NCBI RefSeq assembly: GCF_024679245.1
Contig: NC_090196.1
Location: forward strand, 4,310,361 to 4,374,360
Source: Pseudorasbora parva
Lineage: Eukaryota; Chordata; Actinopteri; Cypriniformes; Gobionidae
Reading direction: 5' to 3'
Length of the DNA stretch: 64,000 nt
The notes beneath the pieces are model-generated. The model was not told the origin of the DNA, did no database searches, and saw nothing but the letters and a program-made list of their open reading frames with translations. A program made the translations under genes and the position numbers. Below, in pieces: positions 1-59,795 of the stretch (its first letter is position 1; each line of letters begins with the position of its first letter).

Positions 1-328
1 GTGTGTTCGTTCTGAAGGGAACTAGGGGCATGTGGCTGTGTTAGACTCAGTGATGTCAAATTTCTTTTTACACAGTCATTTATGTCATAAGGGAGTGTAA
101 ACTCTCAGGACAAAACATCAAAACAGATCTGTGGAAGTTAATATAAAATTAAAAATTAAAACCGTTTAAAATTAAATAATAAAAAGTAAAACATTTAAAA
201 TTAAGAGTTCAGTATAAATTAAATATTGTAATTATCAGAAAAGTTTCGTATAGAGAACCATTAAATTTCACCATTATTGGTACATACTACTGAAATGTTG
301 GCATCAACATTAGTGTCCAGCATACTAC
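1..328. other. nup160 intron 19 (partial)
   Basis: AT-rich intron sequence between exon 19 and an exon left of the window. No gene or recognisable repeat is seen. Confidence 0.6.
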
Positions 329-47505
<47,177 letters not shown>

Positions 47506-47640
47506 CTTCACGCGCAGCACATTGGGACTCACTGCGCGCTTCCGCCTTTCAAAACCTTAAAGGGCCAGTACACTACAGCCGCTCTGACTGAGAGCCGCGA
47601 AGCCATACAGCGCCACAGTACAGTCTGCTGGCGGGGCAGT
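47506..47640 (-). promoter_or_regulatory. Likely nup160 5' UTR and core promoter
   Basis: Immediately upstream of the nup160 ATG. The stretch is GC-richer than its surroundings, has several CpGs and shows no TATA box. On the minus strand it has a GCGGAAG core, an ETS/GABP-like site common in housekeeping promoters. The function is inferred from position and composition only. Confidence 0.35.
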
Positions 47641-49291
47641 TTACAACCATGATAATGTCAAGTATTTTATTAACACGATCTAATTTAAATTATATATTAT
47701 TAGGGCCCAAGCCCTGAAAGGGCGCAGAGCCCTATTGTTCTTCTAAGGATTTTTTTTTTTTTTTTGTTATTAGGGCCCAAGCCCTGAAAGGGCGCAGAGC
47801 CCTATTGTTCTTCTAAGGATTATTATTATTATTATTATTATTTTAACCCGACTATTTGGGCATTTTCGAGGCGCTTCCCATGCTCGAAAACTCTTGAAAC
47901 TTTGCACACGCATCAGAATGCGCGGCCATCAGGGCCGGGCTGAGGCTGGGACCCGGGCGTGGCAGGGGGGCTCGACGGCGCCCCCTAAAGTGGGGTCTGA
48001 AAACGGGGTCTATAAATAAAACACACTTTCACGTACATATATGAAACTCGGTACACATATAGAGCTCATCGGGCCGAACAACTTTCGTGCTCTAAGTTAT
48101 GTGTCAGCCCAACAGGAAGTGAGCTATTATGGGTTGTTCGGAAAACGCATGCTGTGGAATTTGCGATACTCCTCCTAGACGATTCACCCGATCAGCACCA
48201 AACTCGGTCAGCATGAAGTCAAGACACTGAGAATACTAAATTGCGAGCGACTTTTTAATATCTCAAACGGTTAGGCTGTGGCGAAGAGACGAATTTATAG
48301 CGAGAAAAAGGAAACAGGAAGTGTGTTAAAACTTTTGCATACATTAATTCATTTTGATGAAACTTCAGCTGTGTGTTCGTTGTAAGAGGCCGATCACATG
48401 GATATGACTTTTGTGAGTCAAAGTTATAGCGCCACCAACTGGCAGCAGGAAGTGTCACTTTTGTCCAAAGTGGGGGGTTAGTTTTATCTGCAGTCACCAA
48501 ACTCGGAATATATATTGTACTTTTCGAGCCGGACAACTTTCTAATTTACAGTCATTAGCTCTGACCAACAGGAAGTCAGATAATTTGGTTGGAAGATAAC
48601 ACAAAGTGGAAAGCGAGCTCTGAGTTTTTACCTTCTCCTCAAAAGCGATTCATTCAATCTCCTCCAAACTCGGACAACATGAAGTAAATATACAGAAGAT
48701 GCTAAAATGCGAACGGTTATTGGATATCTCAAACGGTGTTCCCGTAGCAAAAGCCTAAAAAACACAAAATAAGCACACAAGTAATGGTTCATAAATAAGG
48801 CTATACTCCCACCTGCTGGTTATTCTATATATCACACTGTGTTTTTTTTTTTTTTTTTTTTCAACACTTATACTCTCCCTTAAATGACCAGTAGAGGGCA
48901 ATATTGTATAAGTTTTCAAGCAAAAAACCTTGCCTGTGTGTGTGTGTGTGTGAATGGTTTTCTAGCCTGGTGGGGACTTAAACCTGAATGCACACAGACT
49001 CATGGGGACTTCCCAATGGGTACAAAAGCTTTTAAATCAGACAGAATGAGTTCTTTTGAGGAAAGTTTTGTGTGATGGGTAGGTTTAGGGGCAGGAGCAG
49101 TATAGGATGACAGAATATATGGTTTGTACAGCATAAAAACCATTACGTCTATGAGACCCCAGAAAGATAGTGAACCAGACATGAGTGTGTGTGTATGTGT
49201 GTGTGTTTGTGGGTGGGTGTGTGTGTTGTGGATGGGGGATGGTGGATGGGCTTAACTGATAAGAGTTGCCTGCAGCATACTTCAGCATTAC

Positions 49292-49426
<135 letters not shown>

Positions 49427-49761
49427 GTTTTCTAGCCTGGTGGGGACTTAAACCTGAATGCACACAGACTCATGGGGACTTCCCAATGGGTACAAAAGCT
49501 TATAAATCAGACAGAATGAGTTCTTTTGAGGAAAGTTTTGTGTGATGGGTAGGTTTAGGGGCAGGAGCAGTATAGGATGACAGAATATATGGTTTGTACA
49601 GCATAAAAACCATTACGTCTATGAGACCCCAGAAAGATAGTGAACCAGACATGAGTGTGTGTGTATGTGTGTGTGTTTGTGGGTGGGTGTGTGTGTTGTG
49701 GATGGGGGATGGTGGATGGGCTTAACTGATAAGAGTTGCCTGCAGCATACTTCAGCATTAC

Positions 49762-49876
<115 letters not shown>

Positions 49877-49951
49877 TTCTTTTTTCTAGCCTGGTGGGGA
49901 CTTCAACCTGAATGCACACAGACTCATGGGGACACGTGTCACTGATTTCTA

Positions 49952-49953
<2 letters not shown>

Positions 49954-50048
<95 letters not shown>
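49954..50048. repeat. (TG)n microsatellite
   Basis: About 47 uninterrupted TG units. Confidence 0.97.
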
Positions 50049-50050
<2 letters not shown>

Positions 50051-50375
50051 AACCACTCTTCTGTCTAAAAAGATTACCTCCCAATGCTGTGCTTTGGCCT
50101 GCATTAAAGGATTAAACATTTTATTCTGGGTTTGAATAAAAAAAATAATGTATAAAACCAGTTTATTTGTAGGGCATTGACAATATTGTTTTATATAATT
50201 AGTTGAATAATTGTGTTAATACAAATAATTATTAATAGAAAAATATAAATATAAAAAACATTACTAACAAAAGAAAAAAAAACACATTTAATTGTCTTTT
50301 GGAACATTTCCCCACAGTTTAGACTTTACTATTATTGTTTTGCTGAAAATCATGTTTAATCTAAATCTCACTCTG

Positions 50376-50517
<142 letters not shown>

Positions 50518-51028
50518 TAGGGGGATGGTGCCAGCTTCATTTTGATTGTGAAAAGATTAGCTCATTGCTGTATGCTTTGGCAAGCATTAAAGGATAAAAA
50601 AATATATTATTCTGGGTTACAATAAAATTATAGAACCAGTTAATTTGTAACAATAGAAAAAACACATTTGAGTTTCCTTTTCAAACAATGAAGTTTGTGT
50701 AACCTAAAAATAAGCAGATTAATGCCTTTTATTTGTGGACGAAAATGAGAGCAAATGATATAGAATAACAAGAAGGTGGGAGTATAGCCTTAGTTATGAA
50801 CCAGGTTGGATATGTCCTTAAGAACACCGTTTTGAAGATAAAACTATTGTTATTGCAAAACAGTGTTTCCAGACAGTGAAGAAAAAAAAAAAACTTTCTC
50901 CCACTGTTTAGATTATTATTTTTTTGTTTGTTTCAAATCTTGTTTCTTTCGGAATTAGACTCTGCCTCTCTGTCTGTCGTTCCCCTCCCCCCTCACTCTC
51001 CCTCTCTGAGTTTCACTCTGTTTGGGTT

Positions 51029-51056
51029 GTGTGTGTGTGTGTGTGTGTGTGTGTGT
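51029..51056. repeat. (TG)n microsatellite
   Basis: 14 TG units following a TCTC-rich stretch. Confidence 0.95.
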
Positions 51057-54000
51057 CACCTTGTCTCTTGATTGTCATAATTTAAACCTTCATATCACAA
51101 ATAACTATCACTTTAGTGTGAAAAATAAGTTTAAAAAAAAACAAAAAATATACTATATCTTTAATTAAATACTGGCCTTTTGAACTTACAACATTTTGAG
51201 CTGCAAAATATACATTTGCACATAATTGAAAGTGACCCATTATATCCTAATACATAAAAAAAAAAAAATCTATATTTAAATTTCATAATAGGTGTGGCTT
51301 GTGGTCATAGGGGTACCAGCTGCTGTGATACATGTGGCATATTAGAGCAATTTTCAAATATTCTCCTGTTTAAATGCATATTGCCTGTCGTGCACATTCT
51401 CAGCGGTATAAAAACATGCTGCATGTTTTAGAGAGGTCGACTTTGACCAGTAAATATATTCAGATGACTTTGATATCGTTATTTTAAATTTAATTACATT
51501 TAAACATTTAAAAGTGGCTGTTAATAATACACTTCCATAAAATGTATGCAGGCATATTCCTCTTACCTGACACTGATATTAAAATAATTTTTGCGGTTTC
51601 TGTGATTTGGCTTTATTTTTTATTTTTTTTATTTTAAAAAAATATTGAATGCCACACATATTGAAATAAAAACAAATGCTGCATAAAATTGGTGAACAAT
51701 CACAAGCTACGGTAGGTCAAAAACACATAAAGAGAAGTGTAAGGATAATACAACATCAGCATTTGGACAGTATTCTGCACTCATTTTGAAATTGACATTT
51801 GACATCATCTGACATGAAATTAATGAATAAAATGTAATTGATTTCAGAGATGTGAGTGTTGTGGTTCCTGGTCATAGCAGCACCAGTTGCTGCAGTTAAT
51901 GAGGTGAATTCAAATGACTTTGACATAGTCCCTTTATTTATTTTTTCCCATATTAAATGCCTATTGGCTTGCTGTGCACAGTTAAGCTGATGCCACCGGG
52001 GTGGCGGTGCCCCCGGCTTGGGCCCGTCATCGCTGCTCGCAGCTTTAATTATTTATTATTTTTTTACGCGACTATTTGGGCATTTTTGGGGCCCTTCCCA
52101 TGCTCGAAAACTCTTGAAACTTTGCACACGCATCAGAATGCGCGGCCATCAGGGCCGGGCCGAGGCTGGTACCCGGGCGTGGCAGGGGGGCTCGACAGCG
52201 CCCCCTAAAGTGGTGTCTGAAAACGGGGTCTATAAATCAAACACACTTGCACGTACATATATGAAACTCGGTACACATATAGAGCTCATCGGGCCGAACA
52301 ACTTTCGTGCTCTAAGTTATGTGTCAGCCCAACAGGAAGTCAGCTATTATGGGTTGTTCGGAAAACGCATGCTGTGGAATTTGCGATACTCCTCCTAGAC
52401 GATTCACCCGATCAGCACCAAACTCGGTCAGCATGAAGTCAAGACACTGAGGATGCTAAATTGCGAGCAACTTTTTGATATCTCAAACGGTTTGGCCGTG
52501 GCGAAGAGACGAATTTATGGCGAGAAAAGGGAAACAGGAAGTGTGTAATAACTTCTGCATACATTAATTCATTTTGATGAAACTTCAGCTGTGTGTTCGT
52601 TGTAAGAGGCCGATCACATGGATATGACTTTTGTGAGTCAAAGTTATAGCGCCACCAACTGGCAGCAGGAAGTGTCACTTTTGTCCAAAGAGGAGGGTTA
52701 GTTTTATCTACATTCACCAAACTCGGTATATATATAGTACTTTTCGAGCCGGACAACTTTCTAATTTACTGTCATTAGCTCTGACCAACAGGAAGTCAGA
52801 TAATTTGGTTGGAAGATAACACAAAGTGGAAAGCGAGCTCTGAGATTTTACCTTCTCCTCAAAAGCGATTCATTCAATCTCCTCCAAACTCGGACAACAT
52901 GAAGTAAATATACAGAAGATGCTAAAATGCGAACGGTTATTGGATATCTCAAACGGTGTTCCCGTAGCAAAAGCCTAAAAAACACAAAATAGGGACACAC
53001 GTGCCTGGTTCATAAATAAGGCTATACTCCCACCTGCTGGTTATTCTATATATCACACTGGCTGTTTTTCTGTTTTTTTTTTCTGTTTTTTCAACACTTA
53101 TGCTCTCCCTTTAATGACCAGTAGAGGGCAATATTGTATAAGTTTTCAAGCAAAAAACCTTGCCTCTGTGTGTGTGTGTGAATGGTTTTCTAACCTGGTG
53201 GGGACTTAAACCTGAAGGCACACAGACTCATTGGGACTTCCCAATGGGTACAAAAGCTTATAAATCAGACAGAATGAGTTCTTTTGAAGAAAGTTTTGTG
53301 TGATGGGTAGGTTTAGGGGCAGGAGCAGGATGACAGAATATATGGTTTGTACAGCATAAAAACCATTATATCTATGAGTCCCCAGAAAGATAGTGAACCA
53401 GACATGAGTGTGTGTGTATGTGTGTGTGTTTGTGGGTGGGTGTGTGTGTGTTGTGGATGGTGGATGGGCTTAACTGATAAGAGTTGCCTGCAGCATACTT
53501 CAGCATTACTACTGTGTGTGTGTGTTCGTGTGTGCGTGTGTGCGTGTGTGTGTGTTCTTTTTTCTAGCCTGGTGGGGACTTCAACCTGAATGCACACAGA
53601 CTCATGGGGACACGTGTCACTGATTTCTACAGTGTGTGTGTGTGTGTGTGTGTGAGCCACTCTTCTGTCTAAAAAGATTACCTCTCAATGCTGTGCTCTG
53701 GCCTGCATTCATGGATAAAAAAAATTATTCTGGGTTTGAATAAAAAAATGAATGTATAAAACCAGTTTATTTGTAGGGCATTGACAATATTGTTTTATAT
53801 AATTAGTTAAATAATTGTGTTAATACAAATAATTATTAATAAAAAATATAAATATAAAAAAACATTACTAACAAAAGAAAAAACCCATTTAATTGTCTTA
53901 AAAAAAAAAGTAGTGTGTGTAACTTAAAAAATGAGAAGATTAATGCCTTTTGTTTAAGGACAAAAATGAGAACCAATGAGCTACCGGCATATAGAATAAC

Positions 54001-54188
54001 CAGAAGGTGGGAGTGTAGCCTTATTTAGTAACCAGGTTGGATATGTCCAAGGGAACACTGTTTTGAAGATTAAACTATTGTTGTTATTGCAGAACAGTGT
54101 TTTCAGACAGTGAAATAAAAACAATGATCTCTCACTGTTTAGATTTTGTGTCTGTCATTCCCCTCCCCCCTCACTCTCTCAGGATCAC

Positions 54189-54192
<4 letters not shown>

Positions 54193-54260
<68 letters not shown>
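54193..54260. repeat. (TG)n microsatellite
   Basis: TG run; the copy B counterpart of 51029-51056 but over twice as long. Confidence 0.97.
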
Positions 54261-54387
54261 GAGGGGGTCTCTCTCACTCTGTGTGTGTCGCCTTGTTTCT
54301 TGTTTTTTTCATAATTTAACCCTTTCATATCATAGGCTATATCAGCAATTTCTATCACTTTATTGTGAAAAATAAGTTTAAAAAATG

Positions 54388-54497
<110 letters not shown>

Positions 54498-55299
54498 CTG
54501 GTCTTCTGAACTTACAATATTTTGAGCTGCAAAAAATGCATTTGCACATAATTGAAAGTGACCTATTATATCCTAATACTTTTAATTGTTTTCTATAACA
54601 TAGGCTTTAAAGAAGGTCATGTGCTGTGTTTGCAAAGATCATGTATGACACCTCTTTAAACTAATTATTTATTGATAGAATTCAAATGGATTAAAAAAAA
54701 TAATTTCACATGATCTTATAAAAGTGGCTGTTTATAATAAACTTCTATAAATTATATGCACGCATATTACTCTTACCTGACACTGATATTATAATCATTG
54801 TTGCTGTCTCTGTGATTTGGCTTAATTTATTTTTAAGAGAAGTGTAAGGATAATACAACTTCAGCATTTGGACAGTATTCTGCACTCATTTTGAAATTGA
54901 CATTTGACATCATCTGACATAAAATTAATTAATAAAATGTAATTGATCTCAGAGATGTGAGTGTTGTGGTTCCTGGTCATAGCAGCACCAGTTGCTGCAG
55001 TTAATGAGGTGAATTCAAATGACTTTGACATAGTCCCATTATTTATTTTTTCCCATATTAAATGCCTATTGGCCTGCTGTGCACAGTTAAGCTGATGCCA
55101 CCGGGGTGGCGGTGCCACCGGCTTGGGCCCGCCATCGCTGCTCGCAGCTTTAATTATCTTAGAAATTGTATTATTATATAAATTATTATACTATTTTAGG
55201 AATATTAAAAGGGCTTTAGCCTACTTAAATGATTAACAGAAAATAAGAACACTAAAAATAAAACACTGGATGATGATGCTGTGTCTATAAGAGGATATG

Positions 55300-55720
55300 C
55301 TCTATATAGAAATGACATAAGTATGGGGAGGTGTAGCTTTTTATGTTCAAAACCATATTTCAGGAAAAGTAAGGGATGATATCATGTGTAATGAAGTTGA
55401 GGTATGCTTCAAGTCAGTTTACCTTATGTTAAATCAATGTTAGTGGGTTGCTATTATAGGACACCAAGTTCAAATCATAAATGCTTTAGCTATGGGTGAG
55501 ATGCCGAATAAGGTATGTGAATGGAATACAGAAGTTATTGTTTACAGGGGATTTTAATATTGACTGGCTTTTATATAATTGTTCTTTGAAACTTCAGTTG
55601 GCCACAATAACAGAGGAGGCATGTGGTTTAAAACAAATGGTGAGACAACCAATGACAATATTTACTAAGCACAAAAACTATTCTCGTCTCTTCATAAATG
55701 ATTGTAGAGCCGCTGTAGTG
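55300..55720 (+). pseudogene. LINE endonuclease pseudogene
   Basis: Frames with shifts give RGYALYRNDIS, GGVAFYVQNHISGKVRDD, VGCYYRTPSSNH and LFTGDFNIDWLLYNCSLK. The GDFNIDW block is the conserved core of APE-type LINE endonucleases. Confidence 0.7.
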
Positions 55721-55721
55721 A

Positions 55722-55940
55722 GATGGGCTTTGTAACGACGTCTTTAGTGCCTTTATGGGTCTTGAGAGAGGAAATGACATTGGTGTCAATGAAGGCCTTT
55801 CTGAGCCATCGGATTTACACACTAATATCTTCATCTGTGTGTGAAGATGAACGGAGGTCTGGCGGGTGTCCAACGACATGAGGGAAAGGAATTAATGAGA
55901 GAATTCTCATTTTTGGGTGAACTAACCCTTTAATCAAAAT
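55722..55940. mobile_element. Fragment of the AGTTCACCC foldback family
   Basis: Contains CGGGTGTCCAACGACATGAG and ends GGGTGAACTAACCCTTTAA, the same arm as in 62259-63117. One arm only. Confidence 0.65.
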
Positions 55941-56265
55941 GTATGGCTAAATAGAAAAATAAATGAGGAGGTAAATACTTTGGTGTACATTAAATAGTGG
56001 GAAGACATTTCCTCAACCTACTTCGATGGACTGTGATGGTATTCTTATTACAAAAAAAAATGCACATTATTTTAATACTTATTTTGGTAGTAAGGTATAT
56101 AAATTTAAGAAATAATTATAATATGGAACAGACAAAAACTTTTTTTAAGACCATTTTTAACATAAAAAATTCTAGGAGTAAACATTGTCATTTGGAGTTC
56201 AGTAGAAACTGTTACTAAGTTAATAAAGTCTACATGTAAGGATAAACAATCAGGGGTAGATAATA

Positions 56266-57824
56266 CAGGGAGTGCAGAATTATTAGGCAAATGAGTATTG
56301 ACCACATCATCCTCGTTATGCATGTTGTCTTACTCCAAGCTGTATAGGCTGGAAAGCCTACTACCAATTAAGCATATTAGGTGATGTGCATCTCTGTAAT
56401 GAGAAGGGGTGTGGTCTAATGACATCAACACCCTATATCAGGTGCGCATAATTATTAGGCAACTTCCTTTCCTTTGGCAAAATGGGTCAAAAGAAGGACT
56501 TGACAGGCTCAGAAAAGTCAAAAATAGTGAGATATATTGCAAAGGGATGCAGCAGTCTTAAAATAGCCAAGCTTCTGAAGCGTGATCATCGAACAATCAA
56601 GCGTTTCATTCAAAATAGTCAACAGGGTCGCAAGAAGCGTGTGGAAAAACCAAGGCGCAAAATAACTGCCCGTGAACTGAGAAAAGTCAAGCGTGCAGCT
56701 GCCAAGATGCCACTTGCCACCAGTTTGGCCATATTTCAGAGCTGCAACATCACTGGAGTGCCCAAAAGCACAAGGTGTGCAATACTCAGAGACATGGCCA
56801 AGGTAAGAAAGGCAGAAAGTCGACCACCACTGAACAAGACACACAAGCTGAAACGTCAAGACTGGGCCAAGAAATATCTCAAGACTGATTTTTCTAAGGT
56901 TTTATGGACTGATGAAATGAGAGTGAGTCTTGATGGGCCAGATGGATGGGCCCGTGGCTGGGTTGGTAAAGGGCAGAGACCTCCAGTCCGACTCAGACGC
57001 CAGCAAGGTGGAGGTGGAGTACTGGTTTGGGCTGGTATCATCAAAGATGAGCTTGTGGGGCCTTTTGGGGTTGAGGATGGAGTCAAGCTCAACTCCCAGT
57101 CCTACTGCCAGTTTCTGGAAGACACCTTCTTCAAGCAGTGGTACAGGAAGAAGTCTGCATCCTTCAAGAAAAACATGATTTTCATGCAGGACAATGCTCC
57201 ATCACACGCGTCCAAGTCCACAGCGTGGCTGGCAAGAAAGGGTATAAAAGAAGAAAATCTAATGATATGGCCTCCTTCACCTGATCTGAACCCCATTGAG
57301 AACCTGTGGTCCATCATCAAATGTGCGATTTACAAGGAGGGAAAACAGTACACCTCTCTGAACAGTGTCTGGGAGGCTGTGGTTGCTGCTGCACGCAATG
57401 CTGATGGTGAACAGATCAAAACACTGACAGAATCCATGGATGGCAGGCTTTTGAGTGTCCGCCAAGAAAGGTGGCTATATTGGTCACTGATTTGTTTTTG
57501 TTTGGTTTTTGAATGTCAGAAATGTATATTTGTGAATGTTGAGATGTTATATTGGTTTCACTGGTAAAAAGAAATAATTGAAATGGGTATAAATTTGTTT
57601 TTTGTTAAGTTGCCTAATAATTATGCACAGTAATAGTCACCTGCACACACAGATATCCCCCTAAAATAGCTAAAACTAAAACTTCCAAAAAATATTCAGC
57701 TTCGATATTAATGAGTTTTTTGTGTTCATTGAGAACATGGCTGTTGTTCAATAATAAAATTAATCCTCAAAAATACAACTAATAATTGTAATAATAATTA
57801 TTGCTAATAATTCTGCACTCCCTG
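56266..57824 (+). mobile_element. Tc1/mariner transposon with intact transposase
   Basis: 1559 bp; starts CAGGGAGTGCAGAATTATTA and ends with its inverse TAATTCTGCACTCCCTG. TA duplicated at 56264-56265 and 57825-57826. A second GCATAATTATTAGGC-type repeat lies inside each end (about 56446 and 57611). Encodes one uninterrupted 361-codon transposase. Confidence 0.95.
56482..57567 (+). CDS. Tc1/mariner transposase, DD35E type
   Basis: Cut-and-paste transposase that binds the element's inverted repeats and inserts at TA. Domains in order: N-terminal helix-turn-helix (KSKIVRYIAKGCSSLKIAKL, LKRDHRTIKRFI), basic linker (GRKKRVEKPRRK), second helix-turn-helix (FQSCNITGVPKSTRCAIL), then the RNase-H-like core. 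Catalytic residues are visible in VLWTDEMRVS, FMQDNAPSHAS and PDLNPIENLW. There are 35 residues between the second Asp and the Glu, one more than the 34 of classical Tc1, as in the DD35E group described as Traveler. The 361-codon length is slightly above the usual 340; the C-terminal tail after LLSVRQERW is Cys/Phe/Trp-rich and may be read-through past a lost stop. No frameshift, so it may be active. Confidence 0.93.
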   Translation: MGQKKDLTGSEKSKIVRYIAKGCSSLKIAKLLKRDHRTIKRFIQNSQQGRKKRVEKPRRKITARELRKVKRAAAKMPLATSLAIFQSCNITGVPKSTRCAILRDMAKVRKAESRPPLNKTHKLKRQDWAKKYLKTDFSKVLWTDEMRVSLDGPDGWARGWVGKGQRPPVRLRRQQGGGGVLVWAGIIKDELVGPFGVEDGVKLNSQSYCQFLEDTFFKQWYRKKSASFKKNMIFMQDNAPSHASKSTAWLARKGIKEENLMIWPPSPDLNPIENLWSIIKCAIYKEGKQYTSLNSVWEAVVAAARNADGEQIKTLTESMDGRLLSVRQERWLYWSLICFCLVFECQKCIFVNVEMLYWFHW

Positions 57825-57826
57825 TA

Positions 57827-58440
57827 TAGACGATAAACTGATTCGAATTGCCATCGATTAGGTTGCGGCTCCAATCTATAAGCCTTAGATGACTAACATT
57901 TCCACAGGCCTGGAAATTATTCCACTGCCTAAACTTTTTGGTGGCCCTATAATAGCCGTCCAGTAAATTACCAGCGCTAACTAAGTAAGATCTTAGAGAA
58001 GGCAGTATTTGATCAAATTCTCAGAGATTAATCTGATAACAAATGTTCAGCATTCTTACAGAAAGGGACAGCCTACATGTACAGCATACAAATGACAGGT
58101 GACTGGTATAGGGATTTGGATGATAGAATGTGGAACGGTTTTATTAGATTTTACAGCAGCATTTGATCTTATCGATCACAAGCTTCTTCTGGAAAAGTTG
58201 GAGTGTTATGGATTTATACCTTCAGCAGTTGCTTGGATGGAAAGTTATTTAGTAAACAGATCGCAAAGAGTATTTTTCAATGGAAGCTATTCAGAGAGAA
58301 TATCACTGGAACGTGGAGTTCCTCAAGGGAGCTGTTTAACACTCATGTATTATATACCAATGATTTGCCTCTCAAAGTGCTAAATTAACAATATATGCAT
58401 CTGCACCAACATCTGCTGAATTGACTGCCATCCCAAAAGA
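57827..58440 (+). pseudogene. LINE reverse transcriptase pseudogene
   Basis: Shows VLLDFTAAFDLIDHKLLLEK (RT domain with catalytic D), YGFIPSAVAWMESYLVNRSQ, RISLERGVPQGS, then in another frame LTIYASAPTSAELTA. Stops and shifts elsewhere; the YADD motif itself is lost. Confidence 0.8.
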
Positions 58441-58473
58441 GGAGTTTGATACGTATTTGGTTCAAATCATTCT

Positions 58474-59795
58474 TTAAAGGGATACTCCACTGCTTTTTCA
58501 TATGAAACTATGTTATTCCCTTATAACACTCTTGTGATGATAAATCGACTTACAATAGGTTGAATGACACGTCTGCCATAGCCTGATGGGGTCTGTATCG
58601 TTTTTAATCATACTTTTAAACTTCAGGTTTCGGGTAGTAACCCAATAACAAAATTCGACTGCTTTACGGCATATACGTCACTTCCACCAACACACACACT
58701 TCCTTAAATTCGGACGCGCGAGCCCAACTTTGTTCGTCGGATAATATACTCATGTCCGAAGCAGCAGAGACAAATAAGAAAGAAAAGGTTTTGTTGGAGG
58801 AAAGCAATAAGAGGAAACGAAAAAGTGATTAAAGGCAGGACGAGGATCAGCATGTGACCAGCGTTTGCTCGTCGGCGTGAGCTGAAGGAGGCGTGCCCGA
58901 CCGATGCTGTCCTGCTTGTTATGGTGATTACCGACCACTCAAACATTGAACTGAAGTATCATATAGATTCTGTAAAACGCTAACCAATAGACTACTATAA
59001 TGACGCTGGCTTGTAAACGTGAGCATCGTGATTATTTGGCGTTTGAAAAAAATAAAACCCATGAAATCATATTCATATGACATGCTGAAGCATCTGCCAC
59101 TGACTGTACCTGGGATGAAGACATTTCACACGCGCCGCCAGAAGAACACCTGCATGTGAACTCCTCTTGCAGTGTTCAGGGGAACTGTTAGTGCTGCACC
59201 GACCCGCGGGACGCTTTTATGAAGTTATTTGGCCGCCCCGCACCACTGTATACATTTTTACAACCCGCCCCGCACCCGCGACCATTAAATAGACATACGG
59301 GGTCCGCGGGTTATGAGACGACCCACGCATCACTAGTTCAGGGCTATCAGGGTTGTCCTGTCAACAAATGCACGCGCGATGGCATCCCCTGGTGTAGGAT
59401 TACAGAGCTTACGACAGTAGTTGAGGACATTATTTTTTCCCAACTGTAGGGGGACCCCGAGAGCAAAAGTAGCCAAGTGCTGCTTTAACTAAGACGAGTT
59501 GAGCGGGTTAAAATGGAACTATAATGTGTGGCGGAATAGCACTTCTGAGAGTACTTCGACTCAGCGCAGTAAACAGTCCCGGCTGAAAAATCTTCTCCTC
59601 CTATTGAGACTCCTCCTATTCTAACTTGATCTCTGTTTGGTACCATAGTGAATGAACTGGGTTTAGTGGGCTAAGCTAAATGCTATCAGATCATCACCGC
59701 ACGTCAGAGAGATTAAGAGCACACACTGAGACGAGAGAGGGATGGATCAACTCGTTTTAGTTAAGGGAATAACAGTTTAATATGAAAAAGCAGTG
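58474..59795. mobile_element. Foldback element hosting TTAA copy 2
   Basis: Left arm TTAAAGGGATACTCCACTGC, then TATGTTATTCCCTTAA; right arm GTTAAGGGAATAACAGTTTA, then CATGAAAAAGCAGTG-like sequence are inverted copies. The right outer end is truncated. Interrupted by the TTAA element 58530-59484. Confidence 0.7.
58530..59484 (+). mobile_element. TTAA-flanked element, copy 2
   Basis: Near-identical to 27146-28169 from ACTCTTGTGATGATA on, but lacks its first 50 or so bases. Right end GCCAAGTGCTGC then TTTAA. Relative to copy 1 it has a 5-bp deletion near 58828 and a 16-bp loss near 58648, which frameshift the coding remnant. Confidence 0.85.

Larger units (their letters stand above)
55230..58440 (+). 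mobile_element. Non-LTR retrotransposon, interrupted and decayed
   Basis: Endonuclease, linker and reverse transcriptase parts in order. Split by a foldback fragment (about 55722-55935) and by the Tc1/mariner element 56266-57824. Across the Tc1 insertion the frame reads QSGVDNI then DDKLIRIA once one TA is removed. Confidence 0.75.

Noticed and set aside
47701..47820. CRISPR-like direct repeats
   Set aside because: Two 50-bp repeats 20 bp apart made of a poly(T) spacer in a vertebrate locus; this is a duplicated repeat terminus.
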